A stretch of 64,000 bases of DNA from Subdoligranulum variabile (GCA_003343905.1 QAKI01000063.1:1-64000), one strand, 5' to 3'; positions 16,977 through 25,655 are shown, counted from the first letter of the stretch. Notes: generated from the letters alone by a model not told the origin. Translations and numbers: made by a program.

Positions 16977-18182
16977 ATGGCTGAAAAGGAAAAATTTGAC
17001 CGCTCTTTGGAGCACGTCAACATTGGTACCATTGGTCACGTTGACCACGGCAAGACCACTCTGACTGCCGCGATCACCAAGACTCTGGCTCTGAAGGGCG
17101 ACGCCGACTTCATGGATTACTCCAGCATCGACAAGGCTCCCGAAGAGAAGGCTCGTGGCATCACGATCAACACCGCTCACGTCGAGTACCACACCGACAA
17201 GCGTCACTACGCCCACGTCGACTGCCCGGGCCATGCTGACTATATCAAGAACATGATCACCGGTGCTGCTCAGATGGACGGCGCTATCCTGGTCGTTGCC
17301 GCTACCGACGGTCCCATGCCCCAGACCCGTGAGCACATCCTGCTCGCCCGTCAGGTTGGCGTGCCCAAGATCGTTGTCTTCATGAACAAGTGCGACATGG
17401 TCGACGACGACGAGCTGCTGGATCTGGTCGAAATGGAGATCCGTGAGCTGCTGTCCAGCCAGGGCTTTGATGGCGATGAGGCTCCCATCATCCGTGGCTC
17501 TGCTCTGAAGGCTCTGGAGTCCACCTCCACCGATCCCGATGCTCCTGAGTACAAGTGCATCTGGGAGCTGATGGACGCTGTTGACAGCTACATCCCCACT
17601 CCCGACCGCGCTGCTGACAAGCCCTTCCTGATGCCCGTTGAGGACGTTATGACCATCTCCGGCCGTGGCACCGTTGCTACCGGCCGTGTGGAGCGTGGTA
17701 CCGCTCACGTTGGCGATCAGATGGAAATCGTCGGCATCAAGGAAGAGAAGCTGACCACCACCATCACCGGTCTGGAAATGTTCCGCAAGAGCCTGGAGTA
17801 CGCTCAGGCTGGCGACAACATCGGCGCTCTGCTGCGTGGTATCGACCGTGACCAGATCGAGCGCGGCCAGGTTCTGGCTGTTCCCGGCTCTGTTCATCCC
17901 CACACCACCTTCGACGGTCACGTTTACGTCCTGAAGAAGGAAGAGGGCGGCCGTCACACCCCGTTCTTCAACAACTATCGTCCTCAGTTCTACTTCCGCA
18001 CCACCGACGTTACCGGCATCATCACCCTGCCTGAGGGCACCGAGATGTGCATGCCCGGCGACAACGTCGATATGCATGTTGAACTGATCACCCCCGTTGC
18101 CATGGAAGAAGGCATGCGTTTCGCTATCCGCGAAGGCGGCCACACCGTTGGCTCCGGCGTTGTTTCCAAGATCGAGTCCTGA
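16977..18182 (+). CDS. tuf: Elongation factor Tu
   Basis: GTPase of 401 aa that delivers aminoacyl-tRNA. G1 GHVDHGKTTLTAA, G3 DCPGHADYIKNM and G4 MNKCDMV are all present; domains 2 and 3 run to the end (FAIREGGHTVGSGVVSKI). AAAGGAGG precedes the ATG. It is followed directly by a strong terminator that closes the str operon. Confidence 0.98.
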   Translation: MAEKEKFDRSLEHVNIGTIGHVDHGKTTLTAAITKTLALKGDADFMDYSSIDKAPEEKARGITINTAHVEYHTDKRHYAHVDCPGHADYIKNMITGAAQMDGAILVVAATDGPMPQTREHILLARQVGVPKIVVFMNKCDMVDDDELLDLVEMEIRELLSSQGFDGDEAPIIRGSALKALESTSTDPDAPEYKCIWELMDAVDSYIPTPDRAADKPFLMPVEDVMTISGRGTVATGRVERGTAHVGDQMEIVGIKEEKLTTTITGLEMFRKSLEYAQAGDNIGALLRGIDRDQIERGQVLAVPGSVHPHTTFDGHVYVLKKEEGGRHTPFFNNYRPQFYFRTTDVTGIITLPEGTEMCMPGDNVDMHVELITPVAMEEGMRFAIREGGHTVGSGVVSKIES

Positions 18183-18202
18183 TCGCTCTTAAACAACACA
18201 TT

Positions 18203-18240
18203 GCAGGGGCTCTGCCTTATGGGCAGAGCCTCTGTTTTTG
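18203..18240 (+). terminator. Terminator of the str operon
   Basis: A 9-12 bp stem (GGCTCTGCC with GGCAGAGCC, extended by CAG and CTG) with a TTAT loop, followed by GTTTTTG. Confidence 0.85.
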
Positions 18241-18390
18241 TTTGCCTGCCGGTCGGGAATTTCTAAAGCCATTCTCCCGGTAGTCGTATGCCGGCAAGGG
18301 AAAAATCGCGCCTTGCTTGCCGTGTCTGTAGGGTAAAACTCGCAAAACAGGCAGGCGTCATGGGAGCCGTGACAGCACCGCAGTTTTTCC

Positions 18391-18419
18391 TTGTGCGGCG
18401 GCGGTAAATATGCTATAAT
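18391..18419 (+). promoter_or_regulatory. Promoter of guaA
   Basis: TTGTGC (18391-18396), 17-base spacer, perfect TATAAT (18414-18419). No purine riboswitch is visible in the 44-base leader. Confidence 0.65.
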
Positions 18420-18462
18420 AAAGCAGAATTTGATGATATTCGACAGGGGAAAGGAGCAGTCC

Positions 18463-20007
18463 ATGCAGCAGGAAACCGTCATTGTACTGGACTTCGGCGG
18501 GCAGTATAACCAACTGATCGCGCGCCGCGTCCGTGAATGTAATGTTTACTGTGAGATCTATTCGTACCGCACGGATCTCGCCAAGATCAAAGCCAAAAAT
18601 CCCAAGGGGATCATCTTTACCGGTGGCCCCAACAGCGCCTATTTGCCGGATTCGCCGACCATTGATCCCGAAATTTACACCTGGGGCGTCCCGGTGCTGG
18701 GCATCTGCTACGGCAGCCAGCTCATGATGCACATGTTGGGCGGCCAGGTCACCAAGGCCCCCGAACGCGAATACGGCAAGACGCTGGTGGACCTGGATAC
18801 GACCAGCCCGCTGTTCGACGGACTGCCGGCGCAGAATGTCTGCTGGATGAGCCATAACGACTATATCAAAACGGCGGCCCCCGGCTTCCAGATCGTGGCA
18901 CACACTCCCAACTGCCCGGTGGCAGCGGCGCAGGACCCCGCGCGCGGGCTGTACTGTGTGCAGTTCCACCCGGAAGTGCTGCATACCGAGCACGGCACCC
19001 AGATCCTGCACAACTTTGTGTACAAGGTCTGCGGCTGCGCCGGGACCTGGAAGATGGACTCCTTCGTGGAGCAGTCGGTGCGTGCGCTGCGGGAAAAGAT
19101 CGGCACCGGCAAAGTGCTGTGCGCACTTTCCGGCGGCGTGGATTCCAGTGTCTGCGCGGCCATGCTGGCCAAGGCCATCGGTAAGCAGCTCACCTGCGTC
19201 TTTGTGGACCACGGCCTGCTGCGCAAGAACGAGCGGGAACAGGTCTGTGAAGTCTTTGGCGAGGGCGGCCAGTTTGACATCAACTTTGTCTGCGTGGATG
19301 CCCGCGACCGCTTCTATGCCAAACTGGCAGGGGAGGACGCCCCGGAACGCAAGCGCAAGATCATCGGGGAAGAGTTCATCCGCGTGTTTGAGGATGAAGC
19401 CAAAAAGATCGGCGCGGTGGATTTCCTGGCCCAGGGCACGATCTATCCCGACGTTGTGGAAAGCGGCCTGGGCGGCGAGTCCACCACGATCAAGAGCCAC
19501 CACAATGTGGGTGGTCTGCCGGATTACGTGGACTTCAAAGAGATCGTGGAGCCTTTGCGTGACCTGTTCAAGGATGAAGTCCGTCAGGCGGGGCGTGAAC
19601 TGGGCCTGCCGGAGTACCTCGTGGCGCGCCAGCCGTTCCCGGGTCCGGGGCTTGCCATCCGCATCATCGGCGATGTGACCGCCGAGAAAGTAGCCATCGT
19701 GCAGGACGCCGATGCCATCTGGCGCGAAGAAGTGGACAAGCTGCCGATGGAGCAGCGCCCGAGCCAGTATTTTGCGGCCCTGACCAATATGCGCAGCGTC
19801 GGCGTCATGGGCGACGAGCGCACCTACGATTACGCCATCGCTCTGCGCGCGGTGACGACCACCGACTTCATGACGGCGGAGGTCACCCTGCTGCCGACGG
19901 AGACCATCACGACTGCGGCCAACCGTATCGTGAACGAGGTCAAGAACATCAACCGTGTCCTGTTCGATTACACCACCAAGCCGCCCGCCACCATCGAGTT
20001 CGAATAA
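18463..20007 (+). CDS. guaA: GMP synthase (glutamine-hydrolysing)
   Basis: Converts XMP to GMP using glutamine and ATP; 514 aa. The class I amidotransferase domain is N-terminal, with the nucleophile in LGICYGSQLM near residue 85 and the His-Glu part in VQFHPEVLHTE. The ATP pyrophosphatase domain has the P-loop ALSGGVDSSVCAAML near residue 223, then the GMPS dimerisation end (IVNEVKNINRVLFDYTTKPPATIEFE region). The ATG at 18463 follows AAAGGAGC. Single-gene transcription unit. Confidence 0.97.
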   Translation: MQQETVIVLDFGGQYNQLIARRVRECNVYCEIYSYRTDLAKIKAKNPKGIIFTGGPNSAYLPDSPTIDPEIYTWGVPVLGICYGSQLMMHMLGGQVTKAPEREYGKTLVDLDTTSPLFDGLPAQNVCWMSHNDYIKTAAPGFQIVAHTPNCPVAAAQDPARGLYCVQFHPEVLHTEHGTQILHNFVYKVCGCAGTWKMDSFVEQSVRALREKIGTGKVLCALSGGVDSSVCAAMLAKAIGKQLTCVFVDHGLLRKNEREQVCEVFGEGGQFDINFVCVDARDRFYAKLAGEDAPERKRKIIGEEFIRVFEDEAKKIGAVDFLAQGTIYPDVVESGLGGESTTIKSHHNVGGLPDYVDFKEIVEPLRDLFKDEVRQAGRELGLPEYLVARQPFPGPGLAIRIIGDVTAEKVAIVQDADAIWREEVDKLPMEQRPSQYFAALTNMRSVGVMGDERTYDYAIALRAVTTTDFMTAEVTLLPTETITTAANRIVNEVKNINRVLFDYTTKPPATIEFE

Positions 20008-20020
20008 TTTCAAGGCCTTG

Positions 20021-20046
20021 AAAAACCGCATAGTTAAGCGGTTTGT
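20021..20046 (+). terminator. Possible weak terminator after guaA
   Basis: Seven-bp stem AAACCGC with GCGGTTT (20023-20044) followed by GTTGGCTTTT. The short stem makes it a weak candidate. Confidence 0.4.
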
Positions 20047-20141
20047 TGGCTTTTGAAATGGCTCGTGGCAACGATTTGGCAACTCTTTTTTATTTCCTGT
20101 GAATAAATTGTGCAGTAAGCTGGGAGGTCCCTGATTTTTTC

Positions 20142-20552
20142 CTATTTTGCAACGATCATACCGGCATCAAACAGGGTTTCAAAGGTGTTCACCGCACCAC
20201 TATGCTCTACGATCAACCCATCCACCATTTTATCAATGTTGACGCCTGTAAATACCAACCGTTTGCCGGTAGGCTTCATTCCAAGCCATTCCCCTTTATG
20301 CGTACCCTCCATCATAAATTCTGAAATGACATACGCCCCATCACAGAACTGACGGGTGACCTTCATCCTGTAATCGGGATAGGTCTGCTTTGTGGCCTTT
20401 ATATGCTCTTTCATACCGTCGATACCGACGGGAATGCGCTCTTCACCTGTCCTAACACAGCAATCTGGAGAGATGAACTCCGCCATCCTGTCTATTTGAT
20501 TTTCAGACACGATGGTCTCATAAAAATATTTTATTTTCTCTGCTGATTTCAT
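20142..20552 (-). CDS. SnoaL-like ester cyclase/NTF2-fold protein
   Basis: Protein of 136 aa with the SnoaL-type pattern: KIKYFYETIVSENQ, a middle IDGMKEHIKATKQTYPDY, then EGTHKGEWLGMKPTGKRLVFTGVNI. The fold is shared by polyketide cyclases, but most such genes in gut bacteria have no known substrate. AGGAGG precedes the ATG. The gene is more AT-rich than its surroundings, which suggests recent arrival. It stands alone between guaA and the TfoX-like gene. Confidence 0.78.
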   Translation of the reverse strand: MKSAEKIKYFYETIVSENQIDRMAEFISPDCCVRTGEERIPVGIDGMKEHIKATKQTYPDYRMKVTRQFCDGAYVISEFMMEGTHKGEWLGMKPTGKRLVFTGVNIDKMVDGLIVEHSGAVNTFETLFDAGMIVAK

Positions 20553-20770
20553 TGCCTAGTCCTCCTTATAGTGGTTTTGGGTTGGAAACATCACGCTTTC
20601 AAGAGGTTGTCTCAAATTGTTGCTTTAGTATATAAAAACACTTTTTTTGCAAATTATATCCACTTATTTTGCGATTGTTTTGGCATGCTGTCGAAATACA
20701 ATTCTTGCACATTTTGCCGTTGATAAGAGAAAACGAAGCGGATTATAACAAACTCCCACGTTTTCCGCAA

Positions 20771-21085
20771 TTATTTCCTTTTCTTCACAGTGGGGAGTTC
20801 TTCATACATGGACAGAAACAGGCGGCAGAGAAATTCCCGGTCGTCAACATTTTCGATCAGAAGCATCTTCTTTGCGCCCTCATAGGGGGCCACGCAGGGG
20901 GCGGTTGGCATCAGGGCAGCCGCGGCGGGCACTGGCTTCACAAGCAGGCGGTCATCATAGATCCCGCCCACGATCCTGTCGTGAAAATAGAGGATGTATT
21001 CGCCCATCATCGCCCGGCAGAAAACGCCGTCCAAATCGGATACCTGTTCCAATATGTAGTTCAAATAACTTTCACTCGAAGCCAT
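20771..21085 (-). CDS. TfoX/Sxy N-terminal domain protein
   Basis: Protein of 104 aa, MASSESYLNYILEQVSDLDG at the start, matching the N-terminal TfoX domain (VFCRAMMGEYILYFHDRIVGGIYDDRLLVKP). Stand-alone copies of this domain are common in Bacillota and are not known to control competence. The start at 21085 has GAAGGGG nine bases upstream. An alternative ATG at 21103 would form an ATGA overlap with the preceding gene. It is cotranscribed with the DUF3795 protein. Confidence 0.82.
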   Translation of the reverse strand: MASSESYLNYILEQVSDLDGVFCRAMMGEYILYFHDRIVGGIYDDRLLVKPVPAAAALMPTAPCVAPYEGAKKMLLIENVDDREFLCRLFLSMYEELPTVKKRK

Positions 21086-21099
21086 GGCCTGCCACCCCT

Positions 21100-21642
21100 T
21101 CATTTCTTTTTGCGCAGTTTCAGAACAACGCCCGTGCGCGCGGCGGCTTCTTCAAGCAGCCGTGCCGCATAGGCAGCGCGCTCTTTCGGCGCAAGGGCGG
21201 CTGCGTTGGCATCCAGTTCGCGCAAAACGGCTTCCAGATCGGCCAATTCCAACAGGTTGACGGCGACGCAAAACAGCGTTTTCTTCCGGCCGTCGTTGTA
21301 ACCAGCCAACAGACGGTCCAACACCGCCCGCTTCTGGCGCTGTTCGGCCGTATATGCGTCGGCGCCCCGCTCGGCGTATTTCTGCATATCCAGCTTTTGG
21401 CGCTGGTGCGTGATGAAAGAATCGAAACGGTCGATGCCGTCATACTTTTCGCAAGGGTAGTTTTCGCACTGGAAACAGTATTCCACCCGCCCATGCTGCA
21501 AACTGCACCGCGCGATGGCGCAGGACTGGTTCCCGGCGCCACCGCCGCAGCCGGGGCAGTATTGGTTCAGGTTCATCGGGCACAGGGAACAGTTCAGCCC
21601 GCACAGCGAAAAAGCGGTATTTTCTCGTTTGAAATCTTTCAT
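21100..21642 (-). CDS. DUF3795 cysteine-rich protein
   Basis: Protein of 180 aa with a cysteine-rich N-terminal third (CGLNCSLCPMN, CPGCGGG, CAIARC, YCFQCENYPCEKYD) that probably binds zinc or an iron-sulfur cluster, followed by an alanine-rich helical tail. Function unknown. The ATG at 21642 is chosen over 21663 because AAAGGAA lies at a good distance. It is first in an operon with the TfoX-like gene. Confidence 0.82.
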   Translation of the reverse strand: MKDFKRENTAFSLCGLNCSLCPMNLNQYCPGCGGGAGNQSCAIARCSLQHGRVEYCFQCENYPCEKYDGIDRFDSFITHQRQKLDMQKYAERGADAYTAEQRQKRAVLDRLLAGYNDGRKKTLFCVAVNLLELADLEAVLRELDANAAALAPKERAAYAARLLEEAAARTGVVLKLRKKK

Positions 21643-21701
21643 AGAAATTCCTTTGTTTGGCAATGGCGAAAACGCGCCGTCCGGCGATCCTATTTATGTT
21701 A

Positions 21702-21730
21702 AGCATAGCATGGAGGGGGCGGACGGTCAA
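21702..21730 (-). promoter_or_regulatory. Promoter of the DUF3795-TfoX operon
   Basis: On the minus strand: TTGACC (21725-21730), 17-base spacer, TATGCT (21702-21707). Confidence 0.65.
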
Positions 21731-21780
21731 GCGGGTACGGGGCGTTTCTCCCGCGCGGCCTTTTCAGCAAAAATTGGCCC

Positions 21781-21831
21781 TTGACAAACATACCCGCAGT
21801 ATGTTATCTTCTATACATACACTACGAATGT
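21781..21831 (+). promoter_or_regulatory. tetR-type promoter with two operator dyads
   Basis: TTGACA (21781-21786) and TTATCT (21804-21809) with a 17-base spacer. An inverted repeat ACATAC-N5-GTATGT (21788-21804) fills the spacer. A second, near-perfect copy ACATAC-N5-GAATGT (21815-21831) lies over the start point. The same half-site occurs before the MFS gene. Confidence 0.7.
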
Positions 21832-21848
21832 AAAAGAAGGGGATCTGG

Positions 21849-22499
21849 ATGGCGCGCAACAAATACCCGGAAGTAACGGTGGAACGCATTCTTGAAGTTT
21901 CACAGCGATTATTTTTGGAGAAAGGGTACGACCACACGACGATCCAGGATATCGTGGATGAACTGGGCGGGCTGACCAAGGGAGCGGTCTACCATCACTT
22001 CAAATCGAAAGAGGAGATCCTGGACGCTGTGGGCGACCGGATGTTCTTTGCCAACAACCCCTTTGAATCGGTAAAAAAGCGGACAGACCTGAACGGCCTG
22101 GAAAAACTGCGGGAAGCGATCCGCTTGAACCAGGGCGACAAAAAACGCACCGAACTGACGATGCAGATGCTTCCCATTGCGCAGAACCCCCGGCTGCTTG
22201 TGGAGATGATCGTCTCCAACCGCAAGATCCTTACGCCCTATTTTCTGGAACTGTTGGAGGAAGGCAACCGCGACGGCTCGATCCATACGCAGTACGCCCA
22301 GGAGATCGCGGAACTGCTGCCGCTGCTCACCAGTCTATGGCTGCTGCCGTCGGTATTCCCGGCTGACAAAGAGGGGACACGCCGCAAGTTCTATTTTATT
22401 GGCGATATGATGGAAAAAATGGGCGTGCCGCTGATGGATGACTCGATCCGTTCGCTGGTGGAAGACTTTGCAGACAACTTCCCCGAAACGGCAGAGTAA
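21849..22499 (+). CDS. TetR/AcrR family repressor
   Basis: Regulator of 216 aa. The N-terminal helix-turn-helix reads RILEVSQRLFLEKGYDHTTIQDIVDELGGLTKGAVYHHFKSKEEIL (residues about 13-58, in two parts), and the C-terminal half is the ligand-binding helical domain. GAAGGGGATCTGG precedes the ATG. It is autoregulated in all likelihood through the two dyads in its promoter, and it probably controls the MFS transporter downstream, which has a matching half-site dyad. Confidence 0.92.
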   Translation: MARNKYPEVTVERILEVSQRLFLEKGYDHTTIQDIVDELGGLTKGAVYHHFKSKEEILDAVGDRMFFANNPFESVKKRTDLNGLEKLREAIRLNQGDKKRTELTMQMLPIAQNPRLLVEMIVSNRKILTPYFLELLEEGNRDGSIHTQYAQEIAELLPLLTSLWLLPSVFPADKEGTRRKFYFIGDMMEKMGVPLMDDSIRSLVEDFADNFPETAE

Positions 22500-22537
22500 A
22501 CGCCGCCCAACAGGGCGCGCACAGATAGGGTAGCCGC

Positions 22538-22578
22538 AAAATATAAGGCGCACGAGAAATGCGCTTTATATTTTTACG
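22538..22578 (+). terminator. Terminator between tetR-type gene and MFS gene
   Basis: A 14-bp stem with one G-U pair: AAAATATAAGGCGC (22538-22551) and GCGCTTTATATTTT (22561-22574), then T. Transcription of the MFS gene would therefore need its own promoter or read-through. Confidence 0.7.
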
Positions 22579-22583
22579 CATAT

Positions 22584-22604
22584 ACATACCTTGTGAACGT
22601 ATGT
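22584..22604 (+). promoter_or_regulatory. Operator dyad before the MFS gene
   Basis: ACATAC-N9-GTATGT, the same half-sites as in the tetR-type promoter but with a nine-base centre. It lies 29 bases before the MFS start. Confidence 0.6.
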
Positions 22605-22632
22605 AAAACAACACAGACTCAGGAGGTACACT

Positions 22633-23919
22633 ATGAAATCCAAACAACGATGGCTCTCCCGCAACTTCGCCCTGCTGCTTTTGGGGCAGGTGAGTTCCCT
22701 CATCGGCAATTTCACATTGAAATTTGCCCTTTCGATGTACGTGCTGGACCAGACAGGGTCGGCGGCGCTGTTTGCAACGCTGCTGGCCGTTTCGATGGTG
22801 CCGACCGTTCTGCTTTCGCCGTTTGGGGGTATTCTGGCCGACCGCGTCAACCGGCGTGATCTGATGGTGGCGCTGGATTTTCTTTCCGGCGTCACGGTAT
22901 TGGCGGCAGGGCTTCTGCTGCCGCTGGGGCACTCCATCGGGGTCATCGCGGTGCTGCTGGTGACGCTCTCGGTTTTGGCTGCCTTTGAATCCCCGACGGT
23001 ACAGGCCTGCATCCCGCAGATGCTCCCGACGGAACATCTGGTCAAAGGCAATGCGGCGGTCAGCCAGATCCAGGCCATCACATCGCTGTTCACGCCGTTT
23101 TTGGGGAGCGCAGCCTACGCCGCTTTCGGCCTGCGGCCCGTCCTGTGGGGCGCGGTGGCGTGCTTTTTCGTGACGGCGGCGCTGGAATGCCTGATCCGTT
23201 TGGAATACCGCAGACCCGCCGGGGCGCAGAGCATCCGGCAGGTCATCCGGGAGGATCTGACGGTCAGCGTGCGGTTCCTGCGGCGGGACCGGCCGGAGAT
23301 CCTCAGGCTGCTTCTGCTGGCGGCGCTGGTCAGCCTGTTCGTGGCGGGAACAGCTGTTGTCGGGTTCCCGTATCTGGTGCGCACAGTGCTGGGACTGCCC
23401 GTAGGCTATTACGGCGTTGCCGAGAGCGCCATGGGTGTGGCCGCGATCCTGGGCAGCCTGTTTGTGGCGCTGGCCGCCGCCAAACTGGGGCTGCGGCGTC
23501 TGGCCGTCGTGATCGTCGGCTTCGGCCTTTGCCTGCTTCCGGCAGGGTTTGCCTTCCTTTTTCCGGTCGGGACGATTGGACGCTACGCGGTGCTTTTGGG
23601 GATGTTCTGCATCTGCCAGTTTTTGTGCAGCGTCTTTTCGACCTGGTCGATCACGGTGATCCAGGCGCGCACGCCGGAACACCTGATGGGCAAGGTCATG
23701 AGCTTCGTCTTCACCCTGTCGATGTGCGCGCAGCCGGTGGGCCAGATCGTGTACGGCGCACTGTTCGACCGCTTTTCCCACGGTCCCCAGTGGGTACTGC
23801 TGCCCAGTGGCATCCTGGTCCTGCTGATCGGTCTGGCGACTGTCCCGTTTTTCAGAACACTGGAAAAAAGCGTGCCCGCGCAGGCGCCGACAGAAAACAG
23901 CCGCCCGGAAGGCGGCTGA
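22633..23919 (+). CDS. MFS transporter
   Basis: Twelve-helix major facilitator of 428 aa. The loop after helix 2 has GGILADRVNRRDLM, the classical MFS A-motif. Family resemblance is to macrolide/drug exporters of the MefA/TetV kind that TetR proteins often control. AGGAGG precedes the ATG. The substrate cannot be told from sequence. It sits right after the TetR-type gene, whose operator half-sites recur in its leader. Confidence 0.9.
   Translation: MKSKQRWLSRNFALLLLGQVSSLIGNFTLKFALSMYVLDQTGSAALFATLLAVSMVPTVLLSPFGGILADRVNRRDLMVALDFLSGVTVLAAGLLLPLGHSIGVIAVLLVTLSVLAAFESPTVQACIPQMLPTEHLVKGNAAVSQIQAITSLFTPFLGSAAYAAFGLRPVLWGAVACFFVTAALECLIRLEYRRPAGAQSIRQVIREDLTVSVRFLRRDRPEILRLLLLAALVSLFVAGTAVVGFPYLVRTVLGLPVGYYGVAESAMGVAAILGSLFVALAAAKLGLRRLAVVIVGFGLCLLPAGFAFLFPVGTIGRYAVLLGMFCICQFLCSVFSTWSITVIQARTPEHLMGKVMSFVFTLSMCAQPVGQIVYGALFDRFSHGPQWVLLPSGILVLLIGLATVPFFRTLEKSVPAQAPTENSRPEGG
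23898..23918 (-). terminator. Small hairpin at the end of the MFS gene
   Basis: AGCCGCC and GGCGGCT arms around a CGGAA loop overlap the MFS stop. On the minus strand the stem is followed by TGTTTTC, so it may end the merR-type transcript. Confidence 0.45.
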
Positions 23920-23944
23920 AAATGGAAGGCCCTGCCGGGACGGG

Positions 23945-24805
23945 TCAGGGCGTGTGGACCGCCGGGGCGTCCCCGGCAGCGTTTTTGGGCTGCACATAGA
24001 ACAAAATCTTGGTGAGATACTCGCTCTCGTCGTGGGTCGTGATGTAGTCGTTGATGCAGAACTCGTAAGCATCGGACACGATCTCCAGCTCCTGTTCCCG
24101 GCAGTAGCGCAGAAGTTTTTCATAGGAAGGCCCGATGGACGCATAATCCCCCACATGGCAGACGGTCACGCATTGCCCGGCCGGCATACGCAGAATGTTC
24201 GGGACCCGGGCTGTGGACTCGATGGGCGCAAAAGCCAGGGACGCCTCGGTATAGCGGCCTTCCAAAATGCGCGCCAGCGGCACAATGACTCCGGACTGGA
24301 AAAAGATCGGTAGCTTTTTTTCAAAGGCTTCGGCAAAGCACTGTTTGGACGCGATGCTGACTTCCCGCGGGCGGTAGGGGGCGGCCACGCGGTGGAACAG
24401 CAGGGAATAGGGCGAAGCGTTTTCCAGCGTCACTTCGCCCTGCCGCTTGCGCTGTTCTTCAGCCTGTTCGATCTGCGCGCAGCGGTGGGAAAGGCGGCTG
24501 CGGATCAGCCCCAGTTCCCGGATCTGTTCCTCGATGGCGGCCTGCTGCCGCTTCAAAAGCGCCAGGCTGCTCTCGGTATCGTAATGCTGCATATGTTCCC
24601 GGATCTCCGCCAGCGAAAACCCGACCTTTTTCATGATCAGGATGGTGTCCAGATAGTCGATCTGGTTGGCGCTGTAATAACGGTAGCCGTTGTCAGGATC
24701 GACATAGGCCGGGCGGAACAGGCCGATCTTATCATAAAAAATCAGCGTCTGCTTGGAAATATTCTGATACTTTGACAACTCCCCGATAGAAAAAAGATCC
24801 TCCAT
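23945..24805 (-). CDS. MerR family regulator with effector-binding domain
   Basis: Regulator of 286 aa. The N-terminal MerR helix-turn-helix is FSIGELSKYQNISKQTLIFY, with wing NGYRYYSANQIDYL. A dimerisation helix runs from about 75 to 120, then a C-terminal GyrI/BmrR-like effector domain to the end. The ATG at 24805 is chosen because AAGGGG lies seven bases before it; the reading frame extends upstream without a better start. It is divergent from a YitT-type gene whose promoter has the long spacer expected of a MerR target. Confidence 0.9.
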   Translation of the reverse strand: MEDLFSIGELSKYQNISKQTLIFYDKIGLFRPAYVDPDNGYRYYSANQIDYLDTILIMKKVGFSLAEIREHMQHYDTESSLALLKRQQAAIEEQIRELGLIRSRLSHRCAQIEQAEEQRKRQGEVTLENASPYSLLFHRVAAPYRPREVSIASKQCFAEAFEKKLPIFFQSGVIVPLARILEGRYTEASLAFAPIESTARVPNILRMPAGQCVTVCHVGDYASIGPSYEKLLRYCREQELEIVSDAYEFCINDYITTHDESEYLTKILFYVQPKNAAGDAPAVHTP

Positions 24806-24815
24806 AGCGCACCCC

Positions 24816-24846
24816 TTGACATTATAGTTACTATATCCTTTATACT
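24816..24846 (+). promoter_or_regulatory. MerR-type promoter with 19-bp spacer
   Basis: TTGACA (24816-24821), a 19-base spacer, TATACT (24841-24846). A perfect 13-base dyad, TATAGTTACTATA (24823-24835), lies in the spacer. This is the classical layout at which MerR-family activators untwist DNA. It points at the YitT-type gene. Confidence 0.8.
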
Positions 24847-24848
24847 GT

Positions 24849-24877
24849 ATTATAACGAATACACCGATGCGATACAA
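24849..24877 (-). promoter_or_regulatory. Promoter of the merR-type gene
   Basis: On the minus strand: TTGTAT (24872-24877), 17-base spacer, TATAAT (24849-24854). Its transcript would cross the dyad of the opposing promoter, allowing autoregulation. Confidence 0.6.
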
Positions 24878-24889
24878 GGAGGATCATCG

Positions 24890-25546
24890 TTGAAGTCAAA
24901 GTTTTCGGCAATAAGGCGCAAGCTCATGGAGGGGCTTACCTGCAAAAGCGTCTTTTTCATTCTGCTGGGTGCGGCGATCTGCACCTTCGGCATCCATAAT
25001 ATCCACCAGCGGACCGGCATCACGGAAGGCGGCATCATCGGGCTGATGCTTCTGATCGAGCACTGGCTGCATATCTCGCCGTCCGGCCTTACGGTGATAC
25101 TGGACGCAGCCTGCTACCTGTTGGCGTTCAAATACCTGGGGGCGCGGTTCATTAAGATCTCGCTGCTTTCCACCCTGAGCGTTTCCCTGTTCTACAAAAT
25201 ATGGGAGCAGTTCCCGCCGATGCTGCCGGACCTTTCGGACCAGCCGCTGGTGGCGGCGCTGGCGGGCGGCGTGTTCGTGGGCGTGGGCGTCGGGCTGATC
25301 GTCCGGCAGGGCGGTTCCAGCGGCGGCGACGACGCGCTGGCGCTGGTGATCTCCCATGTGAGCCACCGCAGGCTGTCCACGTCCTACCTGTTCACGGACC
25401 TGACGGTATTGTGCCTGTCCCTGAGTTATATCCCCATCACGCGCATCGTGTTCTCGCTGGTCACTGTTACGGTATCGTCCTTCCTGATCGACGCGATCAA
25501 GAGCGTGAAGTGGAAGAAGCTGCGCGCGGACGGCAACACCGCCTGA
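24890..25546 (+). CDS. YitT family membrane protein
   Basis: Membrane protein of 218 aa with five to six helices and the YitT/DUF161 motifs ITEGGIIGLMLL and RQGGSSGGDDALALVI. It lacks the C-terminal DUF2179 domain of YitT itself, so it is the short form. The start is TTG at 24890 with AAGGAGG (24877-24883) six bases upstream. Function is unknown; the MerR-controlled promoter suggests induction by a small molecule. Confidence 0.85.
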   Translation: MKSKFSAIRRKLMEGLTCKSVFFILLGAAICTFGIHNIHQRTGITEGGIIGLMLLIEHWLHISPSGLTVILDAACYLLAFKYLGARFIKISLLSTLSVSLFYKIWEQFPPMLPDLSDQPLVAALAGGVFVGVGVGLIVRQGGSSGGDDALALVISHVSHRRLSTSYLFTDLTVLCLSLSYIPITRIVFSLVTVTVSSFLIDAIKSVKWKKLRADGNTA

Positions 25547-25562
25547 CGCATACGCGCCCGTT

Positions 25563-25655
25563 CTGCCGCCTTCGGTTTCGGCGGCACACAAAAACGGCTC
25601 CACACGATTAAAAGAAACGGCCCCCGGTATGCTGCCGAGGGCCGTTTTGTGTTTT
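25563..25655 (+). terminator. Two hairpins after the YitT-type gene
   Basis: A small stem GCCGCC/GGCGGC (25565-25585) is followed by a stronger one, AAACGGCCC (25615-25623) with GGGCCGTTT (25639-25647), then TGTGTTTT. Confidence 0.65.

Noticed and set aside
18230..18462. Purine riboswitch before guaA
   Set aside because: No conserved purine aptamer loops are present; only a simple promoter and short leader are seen.
20008..20141. Phage attachment scar after guaA
   Set aside because: Only a short hairpin and AT-rich sequence; no direct repeat or integrase remnant.
22396..24156. A 586-codon minus-strand frame opposite the MFS gene
   Set aside because: Gln/Arg/His-rich translation typical of antisense GC-rich DNA.
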